Assembly (NCBI GenBank): GCA_015680685.1
Contig: MNCI01034978.1
Location: forward strand, 354,303 to 376,438
DNA length: 22,136 nt
From: Gnetum montanum
Lineage: Eukaryota > Streptophyta > Gnetopsida > Gnetales > Gnetaceae
Direction: 5' to 3'
Shown here: one piece after another, positions 1 to 9,329 of the stretch
Position numbering within the stretch: the first letter of the stretch is position 1
Layout of the letters: every line of letters starts with the position of its first letter
The notes under the pieces: model-generated
Database searches by the model: none
Told to the model about the DNA's origin: nothing
The model's input: the letters and a program-made list of their open reading frames with translations, nothing else
Position numbers and translations under genes: made by a program

Positions 1-677
1 TGCCTACACACAACCAACTCAAATACAGCTGTCCATCGGACACGTGTCACACGATCCATTTTCCTCTCATCTCTCAACCGTTGATTCCATCTATGGATTC
101 CATGCCCAAACCTGGCCAAACCTTATAAATACCCTGTCAATTCACATAAATCAGGTTGGCAATTTTGAAGGTTAACGACTTAGGAAACTCAAACCAGCAA
201 TCCTTGGGCGCTCCAGCACACTTGACTCCTAGCATCCAAGCACTCCTAAAACACATCACATCACCCCGGGGCTTGACGCTTGACCTGCCATCCACATGTG
301 CAACTACGCTTTGACCGGTGCACATCTTTTTTAAGTAAATACAATACAGTTCATTTTGCCAGCCATTATATTGTTTACTCTATTTTACATTCAGTTTACA
401 TTCTGTTTGCAATACCAATTTTTGCATACGTTTCTATTTACATTTTGTGCACACTGTTTACATTTTAAAACATCAGTTACAATAACCCCAGCGCAAGCCA
501 TCGTTTACGCTTGGGGAAGTCCTTGATTGATTTGTGTGCAAATCATCCAAGGCACTCTGCCTTCATTTTCTTTTCCAGCTTACCCTCGGGCGAAGGCAGG
601 GTTAGCTGTGTCTGCCCAACGATCTTTCGGTGTTTGTTTCCCTTTCCAGCCTTACACCAACACTTTAGGTCAGTACA
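1..677 (+). repeat. Inverted part of the outer 3' LTR (promoter, R and U5 side)
   Basis: This block is the reverse complement of 14195-14874 in the 5' LTR: base 1 pairs with 14874 and base 677 with 14195. In plus-strand sense it runs from the G-box (41-46) and TATA box (about 122-131) to the LTR end cagtaca. It is exactly the part missing from the direct piece at 819-1794. It lies opposite to every other LTR here and starts at the first base of the window. The simplest reading is a misoriented contig end rather than a separate solo LTR. Confidence 0.9.
41..131 (+). promoter_or_regulatory. LTR promoter: G-box, AACGG-type MYB site and TATA box
   Basis: CACGTG (41-46), caaccgttg (75-83, an AACGG/MYB-type core) and a TATA box in cttataaata (about 122-131) occur in the order and spacing found in the other three LTRs. 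Transcription would run left to right here because the block is inverted relative to its element. This copy keeps both upstream motifs intact. Motif functions are inferred from general plant promoter knowledge. Confidence 0.6.
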
Positions 678-682
678 GTAAT
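678..682. repeat. Target site duplication of the outer element, inverted copy
   Basis: gtaat directly follows the LTR end at 677. Reverse-complemented it is attac, identical to the 5 bp after the other LTR (15869-15873). Confidence 0.8.
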
Positions 683-817
683 AATAGTAACAATAGTAAT
701 ATAATCCTATGATTTAACCAAAAGAAATTAGAGTTAACATATTAAAACACATCTAACATCATTAAAGAATTAATCATATGCATTAAATTAAATAACTAAA
801 CCTTTGCAAATTTTGAG
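678..817. other. AT-rich flanking DNA, probably the 3' flank of the outer element in reverse orientation
   Basis: No gene is seen. The first five bases, gtaat, are the reverse complement of the attac duplication at 15869-15873. The following taatag/taacaatag triplet-like sequence, once reversed, continues the att/gtt microsatellite that starts at 15874. This fits the pre-insertion target of the outer element. Confidence 0.7.
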
Positions 818-818
818 N
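818..818. other. Single undetermined base at a suspected assembly join
   Basis: The only N in the window lies exactly between the inverted LTR block plus flank (1-817) and the direct LTR piece that starts at 819. Base 819 corresponds to 14875 in the 5' LTR, and base 1 corresponds to 14874. Confidence 0.85.
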
Positions 819-1794
819 AGCTATGTTTTTGACAGAATACATTGTATCTTACAGCATGCGTTAGCTTACTCAAGCTGGCTTATGCTCATGGCACAATTTG
901 GAGCGTAAGAGCTTGATAAGTTTATAAATGGTGATGATTTACCAAGAAAATCAAGAGGGATTGACTTCGGCTGGCTTGAAACTTCTCGGTCCTTGAGTCG
1001 ACTGTTGTAGGATGTTGATTTGAGTGGTTTTGTGGCTATTTGAGTCGTCTTTGCTTCACTAGGGCTCCAAGCATGAGTTGATTTGGTCCTGGCGTGTACT
1101 CAGCATGCATTTGGAGTGCTTTTGTCCGGGCGTGAATAGTGCTCACGCTGATGAATAGTGTTCACGTTGATGAATAGTGTTCACGTTGATGAATAGTACT
1201 CATGTCGATGAATAGTGTTCATGCTGACGAATAGTACTCACGCTGAGCATGTCCTTAGCGTGCACACGTTACACTCAAGCTGGGCGTGACTTCAGTGTGA
1301 CCTCAGCGTGCATGAGCTAGAGTGATGTATTTTGCATCAAACTTTGGTTTTTGAACCCTGATTCTTAAAGTGTAAAGATTGACTAATTGTGATTGACAAA
1401 TTGAGCCTAAAAGTGCCTTGTTTGGAGCCATTTTGGGTAGGTCATGCTACCAGCGTGTTCACAACATGACCACATCGTGACCACAAAAACTTGCAATTTT
1501 GGGTCTGAAACTTGGGATTCTGGAGGCTGGGATTGGAGGTTGTTGACCATGAATCTTGATGATGACTTGCACTTTGAAAACCAGATCATTTTGACTTAAT
1601 TTTGGGCCTAAAAGTTATGCACGCTGCCAGCTTGACCTCAGCGTGCGTGAGGAAATGTGAATAGTTTGTAGCATGAGTGCTCAAGATAAGCCAATGTGAG
1701 TGCCCTTCCTTAGTCAAATTTTGCCTCCCGAATGCTCGAAAGGGATTGATTCATTCTTGTTTCAAAGTGCTAGGCCAAAATTAGTGGTGTTTCA
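819..1794 (-). repeat. Direct part of the outer 3' LTR (U3 side)
   Basis: Collinear with 14875-15868 of the 5' LTR, ending in the shared terminus gtgtttca (transcript sense TGAAACAC). It carries the six-unit 19-bp array at 1132-1244 and many scattered copies of an agcgtga-like word. Differences from the 5' LTR are scattered and look mostly like transitions, many at CG sites (cgtg versus catg or tgtg). The rest of this LTR is the inverted block at 1-677. Confidence 0.9.
1132..1244 (-). repeat. 19-bp tandem array in U3, six units
   Basis: Six imperfect units of about 19 bp related to gatgaatagtgttcacgtt. The 5' LTR (15187-15281) has five units. The inner element's LTRs lack the array, which supports pairing this LTR with 14195-15868. 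Confidence 0.85.
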
Positions 1795-1812
1795 TTGGCC
1801 CCTCTTTGTTGA
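1795..1812 (-). other. Polypurine tract of the outer element
   Basis: In transcript sense, aaagaggggccaa lies directly before the 3' LTR start TGAAACACC. This is where the plus-strand primer of an LTR retrotransposon is expected. The inner element has aaagagggaccaa at the matching place. Confidence 0.75.
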
Positions 1813-2960
1813 CGTCTGGAGGAATCCACTCGAGAGGCATCAACAAAGAAGTGCAAAACACCATGAACAACCAAGTACCAAGCATTATCCATTGGCCCTT
1901 GGCTGGGCATCATCACACCATGTCCAAAAGTACATGGGATTGGGAAGATGCAGTTCAAGATGCAAGGGGACTGGTTATAATCGGGGAAAAACAAGAGTTG
2001 AATAAGGGTTATGATTGTTGTTGGGATTGTGGGAGAGGAACGCTCTCGTGTGAACAAGTCATATTTTGGTCCTTGTCAGTAGCCAGTGTTTAGCAGACTC
2101 GGAACCAAGACATAAGAGGTACGTTCTTTGGAGAAACGAGACCCTTGTAGAGTGTTTACGGGATCCCGTTGTAAATAGCCAAAGCCACATGATGATGTGC
2201 AACATGATCTCTTTGAGATACGAGTGTAATTATTTTTCCAAGACAATTGCCTTCTCGCCTGGGGCTTGTATAAGAAGAGCCAATGGTGTTTGGTCAATGA
2301 TGTCCATGGGGTCATGGAGACCTTTTCCGTGTATTTTTCTATTTGATCTTTTTGTTCTTTTTTTCTTTTTGCTTTTTATTTTTATTTTCTTTTGTCCTTT
2401 TAAAAGAGCTTGCTTTTGGTATCATGTATCATGTATACTGTGTTTTGCGTTGCGACTGCTTAGAGAGTCACAATGTGCAATAGTGTATCAAGGGCTTTGA
2501 CATGAGTAGAATGCATCAGGGAAGTGTAATTGAATAGGCTAAGGAGAACATGATGGGGAGTAGAGAATGTATCAAGAGTTGGGAATGTACTTATGAACGG
2601 ATTGATTAACCCAGTTGTGGGCATTAGAAGAATGTGATACCTTGTCGTCACGATGAAATGCATCTATGCGCGAATTCCTTAGGAGTGTCATCTTGCAAAC
2701 ACAACTCCAAGAGGACAAGAAAGCTACAAATGAAATGCTTAGCTAAGCACTTTAAACTTGGGAACAAACAAGGAGATGGAGCCACCACGTGCGATTTCGA
2801 AGCAGACAGCACAACATCAGCTTCATCTGGGTCCATGAGACAAATTATGCAGCAAGTTTTTCTAAGAAAATTGCCTTCCTGCCTAGGGCTTGTATGGGAA
2901 GAGCCAATTGTAGCAACAAATCTTTTCAAGTATTGTCTAGTTTTTGATGATGTTACCAAT
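1813..2960 (-). other. Noncoding 3' region of the outer element
   Basis: Conserved with 7475-8690 of the inner element, including blocks that read tgccttc...cctggggcttgtat and recur at about 2247-2285 and 2870-2905. The translated frames (for example 2959-2648 minus) resemble their inner counterparts only as far as the DNA does, and they match no pol domain I know. A pyrimidine-rich stretch occupies 2340-2403. I interpret this as 3' untranslated sequence that replaces the usual reverse transcriptase to integrase region. Confidence 0.6.
2340..2403 (-). repeat. Pyrimidine-rich tract (purine-rich on the transcript)
   Basis: About 60 bases that are almost only T and C on the plus strand, so nearly all purine in transcript sense. 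The inner element has a longer version at about 7990-8097. Confidence 0.6.
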
Positions 2961-2964
2961 TTAT

Positions 2965-3330
2965 AGTCTTGGTGGATTGTTGCGGATTAGTTTCACGTCG
3001 TAACCCCTTGGATGGTGCCAGTTTAGCATCGTAGCAAATGGTGCAGTGCTAATTTATAGTCGTAGCGGACTGTGAATAGGAAAACTAGTTTATAGTCTTA
3101 GTGGACTCTAGGTACTAGTTTTATGTCATGGCAGGCGAATGTGGCAGTTTCGTGTCATGTTGAACAGAGCTTTGTGGTGTCAGTTTATTGTCATAACTCC
3201 AAGACTGTCTGTGGTGCCAGTTTCAAGTCATAGCCCCGGGACTGTTCTGTGGTATCAATTTTAAGTCATGATACCAAGACCGCTCTGTGGTATTAGTTTT
3301 AAGTCATGATAGTTTTAAGCTGTTCTGGGC
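2965..3330 (-). repeat. Degenerate tandem repeats in the 3' region of the outer element
   Basis: About ten imperfect copies of a motif like ccagtttatagtcgtagcgg, about 25-40 bp apart, for example near 3017, 3049, 3086, 3114, 3144, 3178, 3214, 3252 and 3293. The inner copy has a related array at 8695-9225. Plant Tat/Ogre-type elements are known to carry variable tandem repeats in this part. A similar motif occurs as a 30-bp duplication inside the Gag linker (4743-4802). Confidence 0.75.
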
Positions 3331-3494
3331 CGTATGCTAGTTTAAGGCCTTTTCGGGCCATGTGTTTTTGTAGTTTTATGTTTTTCAAATGCAATGTGTA
3401 AACTAAGTTGATGAATGTGTAAACAAAGCAAAATGTGTGATCTAAGTGAGCAGGCAAAATGTAAACGCATAGGCTAGTGCAATGTAAACAAAAG

Positions 3495-4463
3495 TCAAAA
3501 ATGCATGGCAAAGGGTAGGCAAGCATCTAACACATTCTTGGCCAAGGGAAAGTCTTGGTCATGTAGTTGCTTCCTAACTGGCCGTGGATTAGGGAGTGTG
3601 TAAGGTTTAGGATCCTCTGGGGGGCTGTTGGCTTCAACCACTCGTTTGGGTGCGTTAGCCTTAGGCGCTGCATTAGTTACCATAGGTGTACCACTAAGTA
3701 ACTCTTCTTCCAAGACTTGCGCCATGTCTAGGTCGTGGATAGTCGAAGAGGAAACGTTATCACCATGGATGATAACTTGACCACCTTCGTATGGAAGGTG
3801 GATTTCTTGATGGATAGGAGAGGAGATGGCCTTGAGTTGAGCTAGTCAAGGCCTACCTAGAATCATGTTGAAACTTGGCATCTCCTCTATGATAGTGAAG
3901 TCTGTGCTAGTGGGGAATTGCTCTCCAAAGGCTAAGTTGATTGTACCCTTGATTGTGACACGTGATCCGTTGAATGATCTTAGACACGTGGTTTTGGTTG
4001 GCCTGATTTCATCTGTCAGGCCTAGCTTGTCAATGACGAAGTATAGGACTACGTTCATTACTACACCATTGTCAACATGCACTCTGCGGATGGTGCATTG
4101 CCCAACATGTATGCTAATGGATAGTGGAGCCGCAGTGATTTTTCCTCGTGCGGGGTTGACTTTGATCGCATCCTCGCTAAAGGCTAAGGTTGTTGAACCC
4201 GATTCTTGTGGTGTGGAATACAACATTGTTGCACGGATGGATGCCTCATTTGCAGGGATGTCCTCCATAACAGGAATGGAGGCTAAGACCTGGGCCAATG
4301 CTTGGCAGTGAGTAGGTGAGGTCCTGACTAGGTCGTACAAGCTAAACGTTATGTTCTTTTGCTTGAGCATTTCTTTCGTCTGGGTTAGTGAAGCTACAAA
4401 GTCCTTGTCGTTAGCTGTTGTGTTGGCCTTGACTTCCTCCATGTGGCTTGAGAGACAAACCTC
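3495..4463 (-). pseudogene. Retropepsin-like aspartic protease region of the outer element
   Basis: This encodes the protease that would cleave the Gag polyprotein inside the virus-like particle. Counting from 4442, a region rich in TSPTHCQALAQ (residues 41-51) leads into the catalytic motif VDNG (residues 123-126), which stands in place of the usual DSG or DTG. Hydrophobic strands follow, then FNGS and the C-terminal ILGRP signature (residues 194-198). DNG is, from memory, common in Tat/Ogre-type plant proteases. TGA at 3846-3848 sits where a Trp codon normally follows GRP. The frame then continues through a typical protease tail (IHQEIHLPY) to a proline-rich stretch ending at the stop at 3495. 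No reverse transcriptase follows. The piece is in frame with Gag and separated from the linker by TGA at 4464-4466. Confidence 0.8.
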
Positions 4464-5054
4464 TCAGGAGGGGGACTTGGGCTTGGTTTTCTTGGGGGTA
4501 GGGGCCTCAGTTTTCAGTTGTTATTCGCTAGTTTTGGCCTTTGCTTCGGCCATGGAGGTTGCGAGATGCTCGTTTGTTCTCTTGCATTGCCATTTGGTGG
4601 GCCTACCTGGATTGCTAGTGGGGTCAACCCTTGAAGGAGGAGGGATTGAGATGTTGCCCACTATTGGGCTTCGGGTAAGTAAGGGGCCATCATGTTGCGC
4701 CACCTTCATGATGAAAGGTTGCTTAGCGGTTTTTGTTGCTGTGTCATGCCAGTTTAACATCTTAGCGGACGAGTCATGCCAATTTAACATCTTAGCATAT
4801 GAACGTTGTGGAGCCTTGACCACAAAGGGTGTTGTGGGTGCCTGAGGTGGCACTTTGATAACAAAGGGAGGCCTCTTGTTTGTGGAGGCTAAGGGGATCC
4901 TTGCCTTGTTGGGAGGCACACAAATAACAAAAGGTTGTTGCACAGGTTTGGGCTTGCCACCTATGCTAATTGAGTTTATGACATAGGAGGCATCATCTAT
5001 GTTGGATTGACTTGCCTGGTCAATCACTAGTTGGCCTTATTCTATCATCCTCTA
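4464..5054 (-). pseudogene. Gag-protease linker of the outer element
   Basis: The frame continues from the Gag zinc knuckle to the protease. It is rich in Pro, Lys, Thr and Ala (PPQAPTTPF, NPGRPTKWQCKR) and looks disordered. Stops are TAG 5052-5054, TAA 5037-5039, TAA 4521-4523 and TGA 4464-4466. The last is also present in the inner copy at 10335-10337. A perfect-length 30-bp duplication (4743-4802) encodes AKMLNWHDSS followed by AKMLNWHDTA. The matching part of the inner element begins only at QHDGP, after its deletion junction. No enzymatic function is suggested. Confidence 0.7.
4743..4802 (-). repeat. 30-bp tandem duplication in the coding linker
   Basis: Two units, 4743-4772 and 4773-4802, begin gtcatgcca and differ at a few bases. 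They encode AKMLNWHD twice. The core gccagtttaacatcttagc resembles the units of the 3' array at 2965-3330. Confidence 0.85.
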
Positions 5055-5952
5055 TAGGTCATCTTGCAAAGCATGACAGTTGTCTATACTATGACTAGCC
5101 ATTTGATGGTAATGACAGTATTGGTCTAGTTTAAAGTGATGTGGGACCGGGGGCTCATTTGGTACTGCTAAGGTGGGGTTCCTTAGTAGTTCACAGTATC
5201 TATCATGTTTGGTAATCTCCGACACATGTTTGTGTTGGATTTGCCCGGCTTTCAAGAGTTGCTCCAATAGTTGAGAGGGTTGCATTGGTAGTGGTGTATA
5301 CTTTGAGCAATCCTTGCACTGAAAGTTGGGCCTTGGGGTGGCCCCTGCCAATGTAGGTGAGTTGGCGCCAAAGTTGGCGACTTTGTTAGCTGGGGCTTTG
5401 GGTTGCTTAGCTGTTGGGCCCCAGTTGGTTGCTTTTGTGATTGCGGCCACCATTGCCACTGTTGTGCTTTTCTTGCGAGCATGTTGGTTTTTAAAGGCCA
5501 CATAAGTTGGGTCATTGCTTGATTGTGCCGCCTCCTCTATGCTCTTGATTTTTGAGAACGCTTGACTCAAAGTACGAGTGCTCAAATAATAGATTTTTGA
5601 CTTAACGAAGTCATTCATAACAACTTTAAAAATGGTGAGCAAGTATGTCTCGAGAATGGGCTCGTGGAGTTCATTCAGGGCTACACTCCACCTTTGGATG
5701 AATTTTTGCATTGGCTCTAAAGGCGCTTGTTTAATCTGAATCAAGCTATCTAGAGAGGCTTCAGGTTTTAGATTATACTCAAAACGGGTAACAAATTGAT
5801 GTAACAAATCCTCCAAAGAGGATATAGAGTTACGAAGCAAGGCTCGATACCAGTCTAAGGCTTTTCCCATTAAGGACATGGAAAAAACATGTAGAATTGC
5901 ATGAGGCCAGGCCTGAAGTGATAGACATTCTAGTTGAAATGTCACTAGGTGG
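5055..5952 (-). pseudogene. Gag core (capsid-like) and zinc knuckle of the outer element, downstream part
   Basis: This is the structural protein that forms the virus-like particle and packages element RNA. The frame shows the retrotransposon Gag signature near its start (SLMGKALDWYRALL, then SSLEDLLHQFVTRF), and later FIQRWSVALNEL and a helical region. A low-complexity Ala/Lys/Pro stretch follows, then CHYHQMASHSIDNC, a C-x2-H-x4-H-x4-C variant of the CCHC zinc knuckle. It ends at TAG 5052-5054, two residues after the conserved LQDD. The 5' end is cut by the inner LTR at 5953. The missing N-terminal part is at 12967-13894, and the frame runs on when the inner element and one ggtgg copy are taken out. 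No other stop interrupts this 300-codon stretch. Confidence 0.87.
5948..5952. repeat. Target site duplication of the inner element, left copy
   Basis: ggtgg directly precedes the LTR terminus tgtacta. It is identical to 12967-12971. Confidence 0.93.
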
Positions 5953-7456
5953 TGTACTAACCTAAATTGTCAATGTAAGGCTGGAAGGGAAAAAAATACC
6001 AAAAGATCATCGGGTAGGCACAGCTGACCCTGCCTTTGCTTAAGGGCAAGCTAGAAAAGGGAACAAAGGCAGAGTGCCTTGGATGGTCTGCATGCAACTC
6101 AACCAAGGACTTCCCCAAGCGTAAACTACGGCTTGTGCTGGGTTATCATAAATTGATGTTTGAAATGTAAATGATGACGCATGAAATTTAAACAGAATGT
6201 ATGTAGAAATGTATTGTAAATGTAAATAGAGCAAACAATGTAAATGGCAAGCAATAATGAATTGTATTGTATTGTTCAAACAAGAATGTGCACTGGTCAA
6301 ATCGTAGCTGCGCGTGTGGATTGTAAGTCAAGCGCTAAGCCCCGGGGTGATGTGTGAAGTGCTCGGATGCTAGGAGTCAAGCATGTTTGAGCATCCTAGG
6401 CTGCTGGTCGATGCTTCCCAAGCCGTCAACCCTTAAAATTTCCAATGTTCAAAAATTGCTAACCTTATTTATGTGAATTGATAGGGTATTTATAGGGCTT
6501 GGCCAAGGCCCAGGTGCGGAATTTTAGAATGGAATCAACGGTTGGGATTTAATGGGAAGACAGATCAAGTGACACATGTCTGATGGACAACCGTGTATGA
6601 GTTGGTTAGGTGTGGGCAAGCTACGTTCTTGACCAAGTACATTGCATTTTACCACTCGTAGGTTACTCAAGCCCATGGGAGTACATAAAATTTAGATCGT
6701 GAGGGCTTGACATGCCCATAAATGAAGAAAATTTATAACGAAATTCAAAGGGATTGACTTTGGCTCGCTTGAAACTTTTTGGTCCCTAAATTGACTACTG
6801 TAGGATGTCGATTTGAGGAGTTCCATGACTATTTGAGCTGTTTCTATTTTGCCAGAGCCTCCAACGTGAGTGGATGTTCCTCCAGCGTGAGTTCATTTGT
6901 GTTTACATTGCACTCATGCCCAGCGTGACCTCCAACATGAGTTCCAACGTGCTAGCGTGTGTATGCTGCACTCATGTCCAACGTGACCTTCAGTGTGAGT
7001 AAGGGAAATGAGACTTTTTGACACCAAATTTGAATTTTGAAGCCTGATTCTTGAAGTGTGGTTGCTACCTGCCTTGTGACCTTGAGGGTGATCTGGAATG
7101 TGGAATTTTGAGCTTGAATGTGACTTGTTCTGGACTACTTTCGATAGGTCACGCTGGGCTCACGCTGCAACGTGACCACAGCGTGACCTATAGTGTGACC
7201 TGCAAAAACCTGACGTTGAATGCTAGAATCTTGATGCTAGATGCTAAACACTAGAATTTTGAACTTCTAACAATCAACCTCCACCTTTGACTTGATTTTG
7301 ACACTGCTTGGAGTTATTCACGCTAAGGGTGAGCAAATTGCCTTAGGCAAGCTAGGTGCGAGCTCAATGCCTTAGCCGAATTTTGCCTCCTAAAACTTCG
7401 AAAGGGCTTGAGTTGTTCTCATTTTAAAGTGCTAGGCCGAAATTAGTGGTGTTTCA
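5953..7456 (-). repeat. 3' LTR of the inner element
   Basis: 1504 bp from tgtactaacc to gtgtttca, collinear with 11477-12966. It contains a TATA box (6487-6494), many degenerate agcgtga words in U3 (about 6860-7200), and a run of aaatgtaaac-like words in R/U5 (about 6160-6245). It lacks the 19-bp array of the outer LTRs. Confidence 0.93.
6487..6578 (-). promoter_or_regulatory. LTR promoter: TATA box, MYB-type site, decayed G-box
   Basis: On the minus strand TATAAATA (6494-6487) is preceded by an AACGG-type palindrome caacggttg (6536-6544) and by cacatg (6573-6578), where the sister LTR has CACGTG. The change fits deamination of a methylated CG. Transcription start is expected about 30 bp downstream of the TATA box. 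Confidence 0.6.
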
Positions 7457-7474
7457 TTGGTCCCTCTTTGTTGA
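7457..7474 (-). other. Polypurine tract of the inner element
   Basis: In transcript sense aaagagggaccaa abuts the 3' LTR start. It matches the outer tract at 1795-1812 apart from one base in the G run. Confidence 0.75.
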
Positions 7475-8694
7475 CTTCTGGAGGAATCAGCCTGAGAGGC
7501 ATTGACAAGGAAGTGCAAAACACTATGAACAACCAGATACCAAACATTATCCATCGGCCCTTGGTCGGACGTCATCACACTATTTTCAAAAGTACATGGG
7601 ATTGAGAGAATGTGGTTCAAGATGCAAAGGAATTGGTTGTAATTGGGGGAAGTTAGGAGTTGATCAAGGGTTATGATTGCTGCCAGGATTGTGGGAGAAG
7701 AATGCTCTCACATGAATGAGCCATATCTTTGGTCTTTGTCAATAGCCAGTGTTCAGTAGACTCGGAACCAAGACATTGGAGGTGTGTTCTTTGGAGAAAT
7801 AGGACTCTTATAGAGTGTTTACGGGGCCCGTTGTAAACAGCCAAAGCCACGCGATGATGTGCAACATGATCTCTTTGAGACATGAGCGTAACTGTTTTCC
7901 AAGACAATTGCCTTCTCACCTGGGGCTTGTATGAGAATGGCCAATAGTCTTTTGTTTATGATGTCAACGGGGTCACGAAGACCTTTTCCGTGCATTTTGC
8001 TCTTTGACCTTTTTGTTCTTTTTCTTTTTTGTTTTGTTTTTATTTTCCTTTTTTAATGTTTTATTTTTTTCTTTTCTTTTGTTTTTTTTTCTTTTTGAAA
8101 GAGCTTTCTTTTAGTGCTGTGCTCATGTTTGAGCGCTTACATTTTGTATCATGCATCGTGTGCTATGTTTTTGCATTGCCACTACATAGAGAATCACAGT
8201 GTGCAATAGTGTATCAAGAGCTTTGAGGATGTGTATTAATGTATCAAGGAGGTGTAATTGGATAGGATAAGGGAACATGATGGGAAATAAGGAATGTATT
8301 AGGAGTTGGGAATGTACTAGGAGTTGGGAATGTACTTATGAACAGATTAATTAACCCAGTTAGGGCGTTAGGAAGAATGTGATACCTTGTTGTCATGATG
8401 GAGTGCATCTATGTACGAACACCTCAGGCGTGTCATCCTGCAAACACAACTCCAAGAAGACAAGAAAGCCACAAATGAAATAGTTAGCAAAGCACTTTAA
8501 ACAAGGAGATGGAGCCACCATGTGCAATTTCAAAGCAGATAGAACAACATTAGCTTCATCTAGGTCCATGAGACAAATTATGCAGCAAGTTTTTCTAAGA
8601 AAATTGCCTTCCCACCCGAGCCTTGTATGGGAAGAGCCAATTGTAGCAATAGATCTTTTCAAGTATTTCCTGGTTGTCAATGATGTCACCAGTT
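7475..8694 (-). other. Noncoding 3' region of the inner element
   Basis: Homologous along its length to 1813-2960, with small insertions and deletions. It holds a long pyrimidine tract (7990-8097) and two diverged copies of a block ending cttgtatgrgaa (near 7910-7940 and 8605-8640). No pol motif was found in any frame. The reading frame at 8689-8393 (minus) parallels that at 2959-2648, but it looks like shared noncoding sequence. Confidence 0.6.
7990..8097 (-). repeat. Long pyrimidine-rich tract
   Basis: About 100 bases of mostly T with C. It is the counterpart of 2340-2403 and longer than it, so it probably varies by slippage. Confidence 0.65.
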
Positions 8695-9225
8695 TATACT
8701 CTTAGCGGACTGTTGAGGATTAGTTTCACATCATAACCCCTTGGACGGTGCCAGTTTAGCGTCGTAACAGACGGTGCATTGCTAGTTTATAGTCGTAGTG
8801 AACTATAAAGAGGTAGACTAGTCTATAGTCTTAGTGGACTCTGGATGCTAGTTTCACGTCATGGCAGACAAACATGGCATTTTTAGTGTCATACCGGATG
8901 AAGCTCTGTCGTGTCATTTTATTGTCATGACTCCAGAACATTCTGTGGTATCAGTTTTAAGGCATGATGCCAGGACTATTCTGTGCCAATTTATAGTCAT
9001 AGCAAACTGTCTGTACTTAGCTTGCTTGTGTAAGGTGTGATGCTACAGGTATGGTCATGTTGCGTCCATGCGAGATTCTGCAAAAATCAACTAGGAAACA
9101 ACATCAAGTGATACTTGTTGTAAACAAAGTTAAAATGAATGAATGAAAGGAAAGTAATGCAAAAAGTGATAGTTTTAGGTCGTTCCGGTCCATAGGCTAT
9201 TTTAAGGCCTTTTCAGGCCATGTGT
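8695..9225 (-). repeat. Degenerate tandem repeats in the 3' region of the inner element
   Basis: Copies of a motif like ccagtttagcgtcgtaacagac recur through about 9010, matching the outer array at 2965-3330. Positions about 9010-9170 are extra sequence absent from the outer copy. Then gttttaggtcgttccggtcc resumes homology with about 3312. Confidence 0.7.
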
Positions 9226-9329
9226 TTTTGTAGTTTTATGTTTTTTTTTATGTTTGATGTTTTTCAAATGCAATGTGTAAACAAAGCAAAATGCGTGATC
9301 TAAGTTAGCAGGCAAAATGTAAACTCATA

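Noticed and set aside
1-677. A separate plus-strand solo LTR or the end of another element
   Set aside because: It is exactly the complement of the piece missing from 819-1794, begins at base 1, and its flank gives the matching duplication when reversed.
2648-2959. A conserved 103-codon gene, with counterpart 8393-8689
   Set aside because: Both strands are open and the similarity matches that of the surrounding noncoding DNA. No known domain was found.
3865-4845. Plus-strand frames of 148 and 164 codons
   Set aside because: They are antisense shadows of the protease and linker frames, which carry recognisable motifs.
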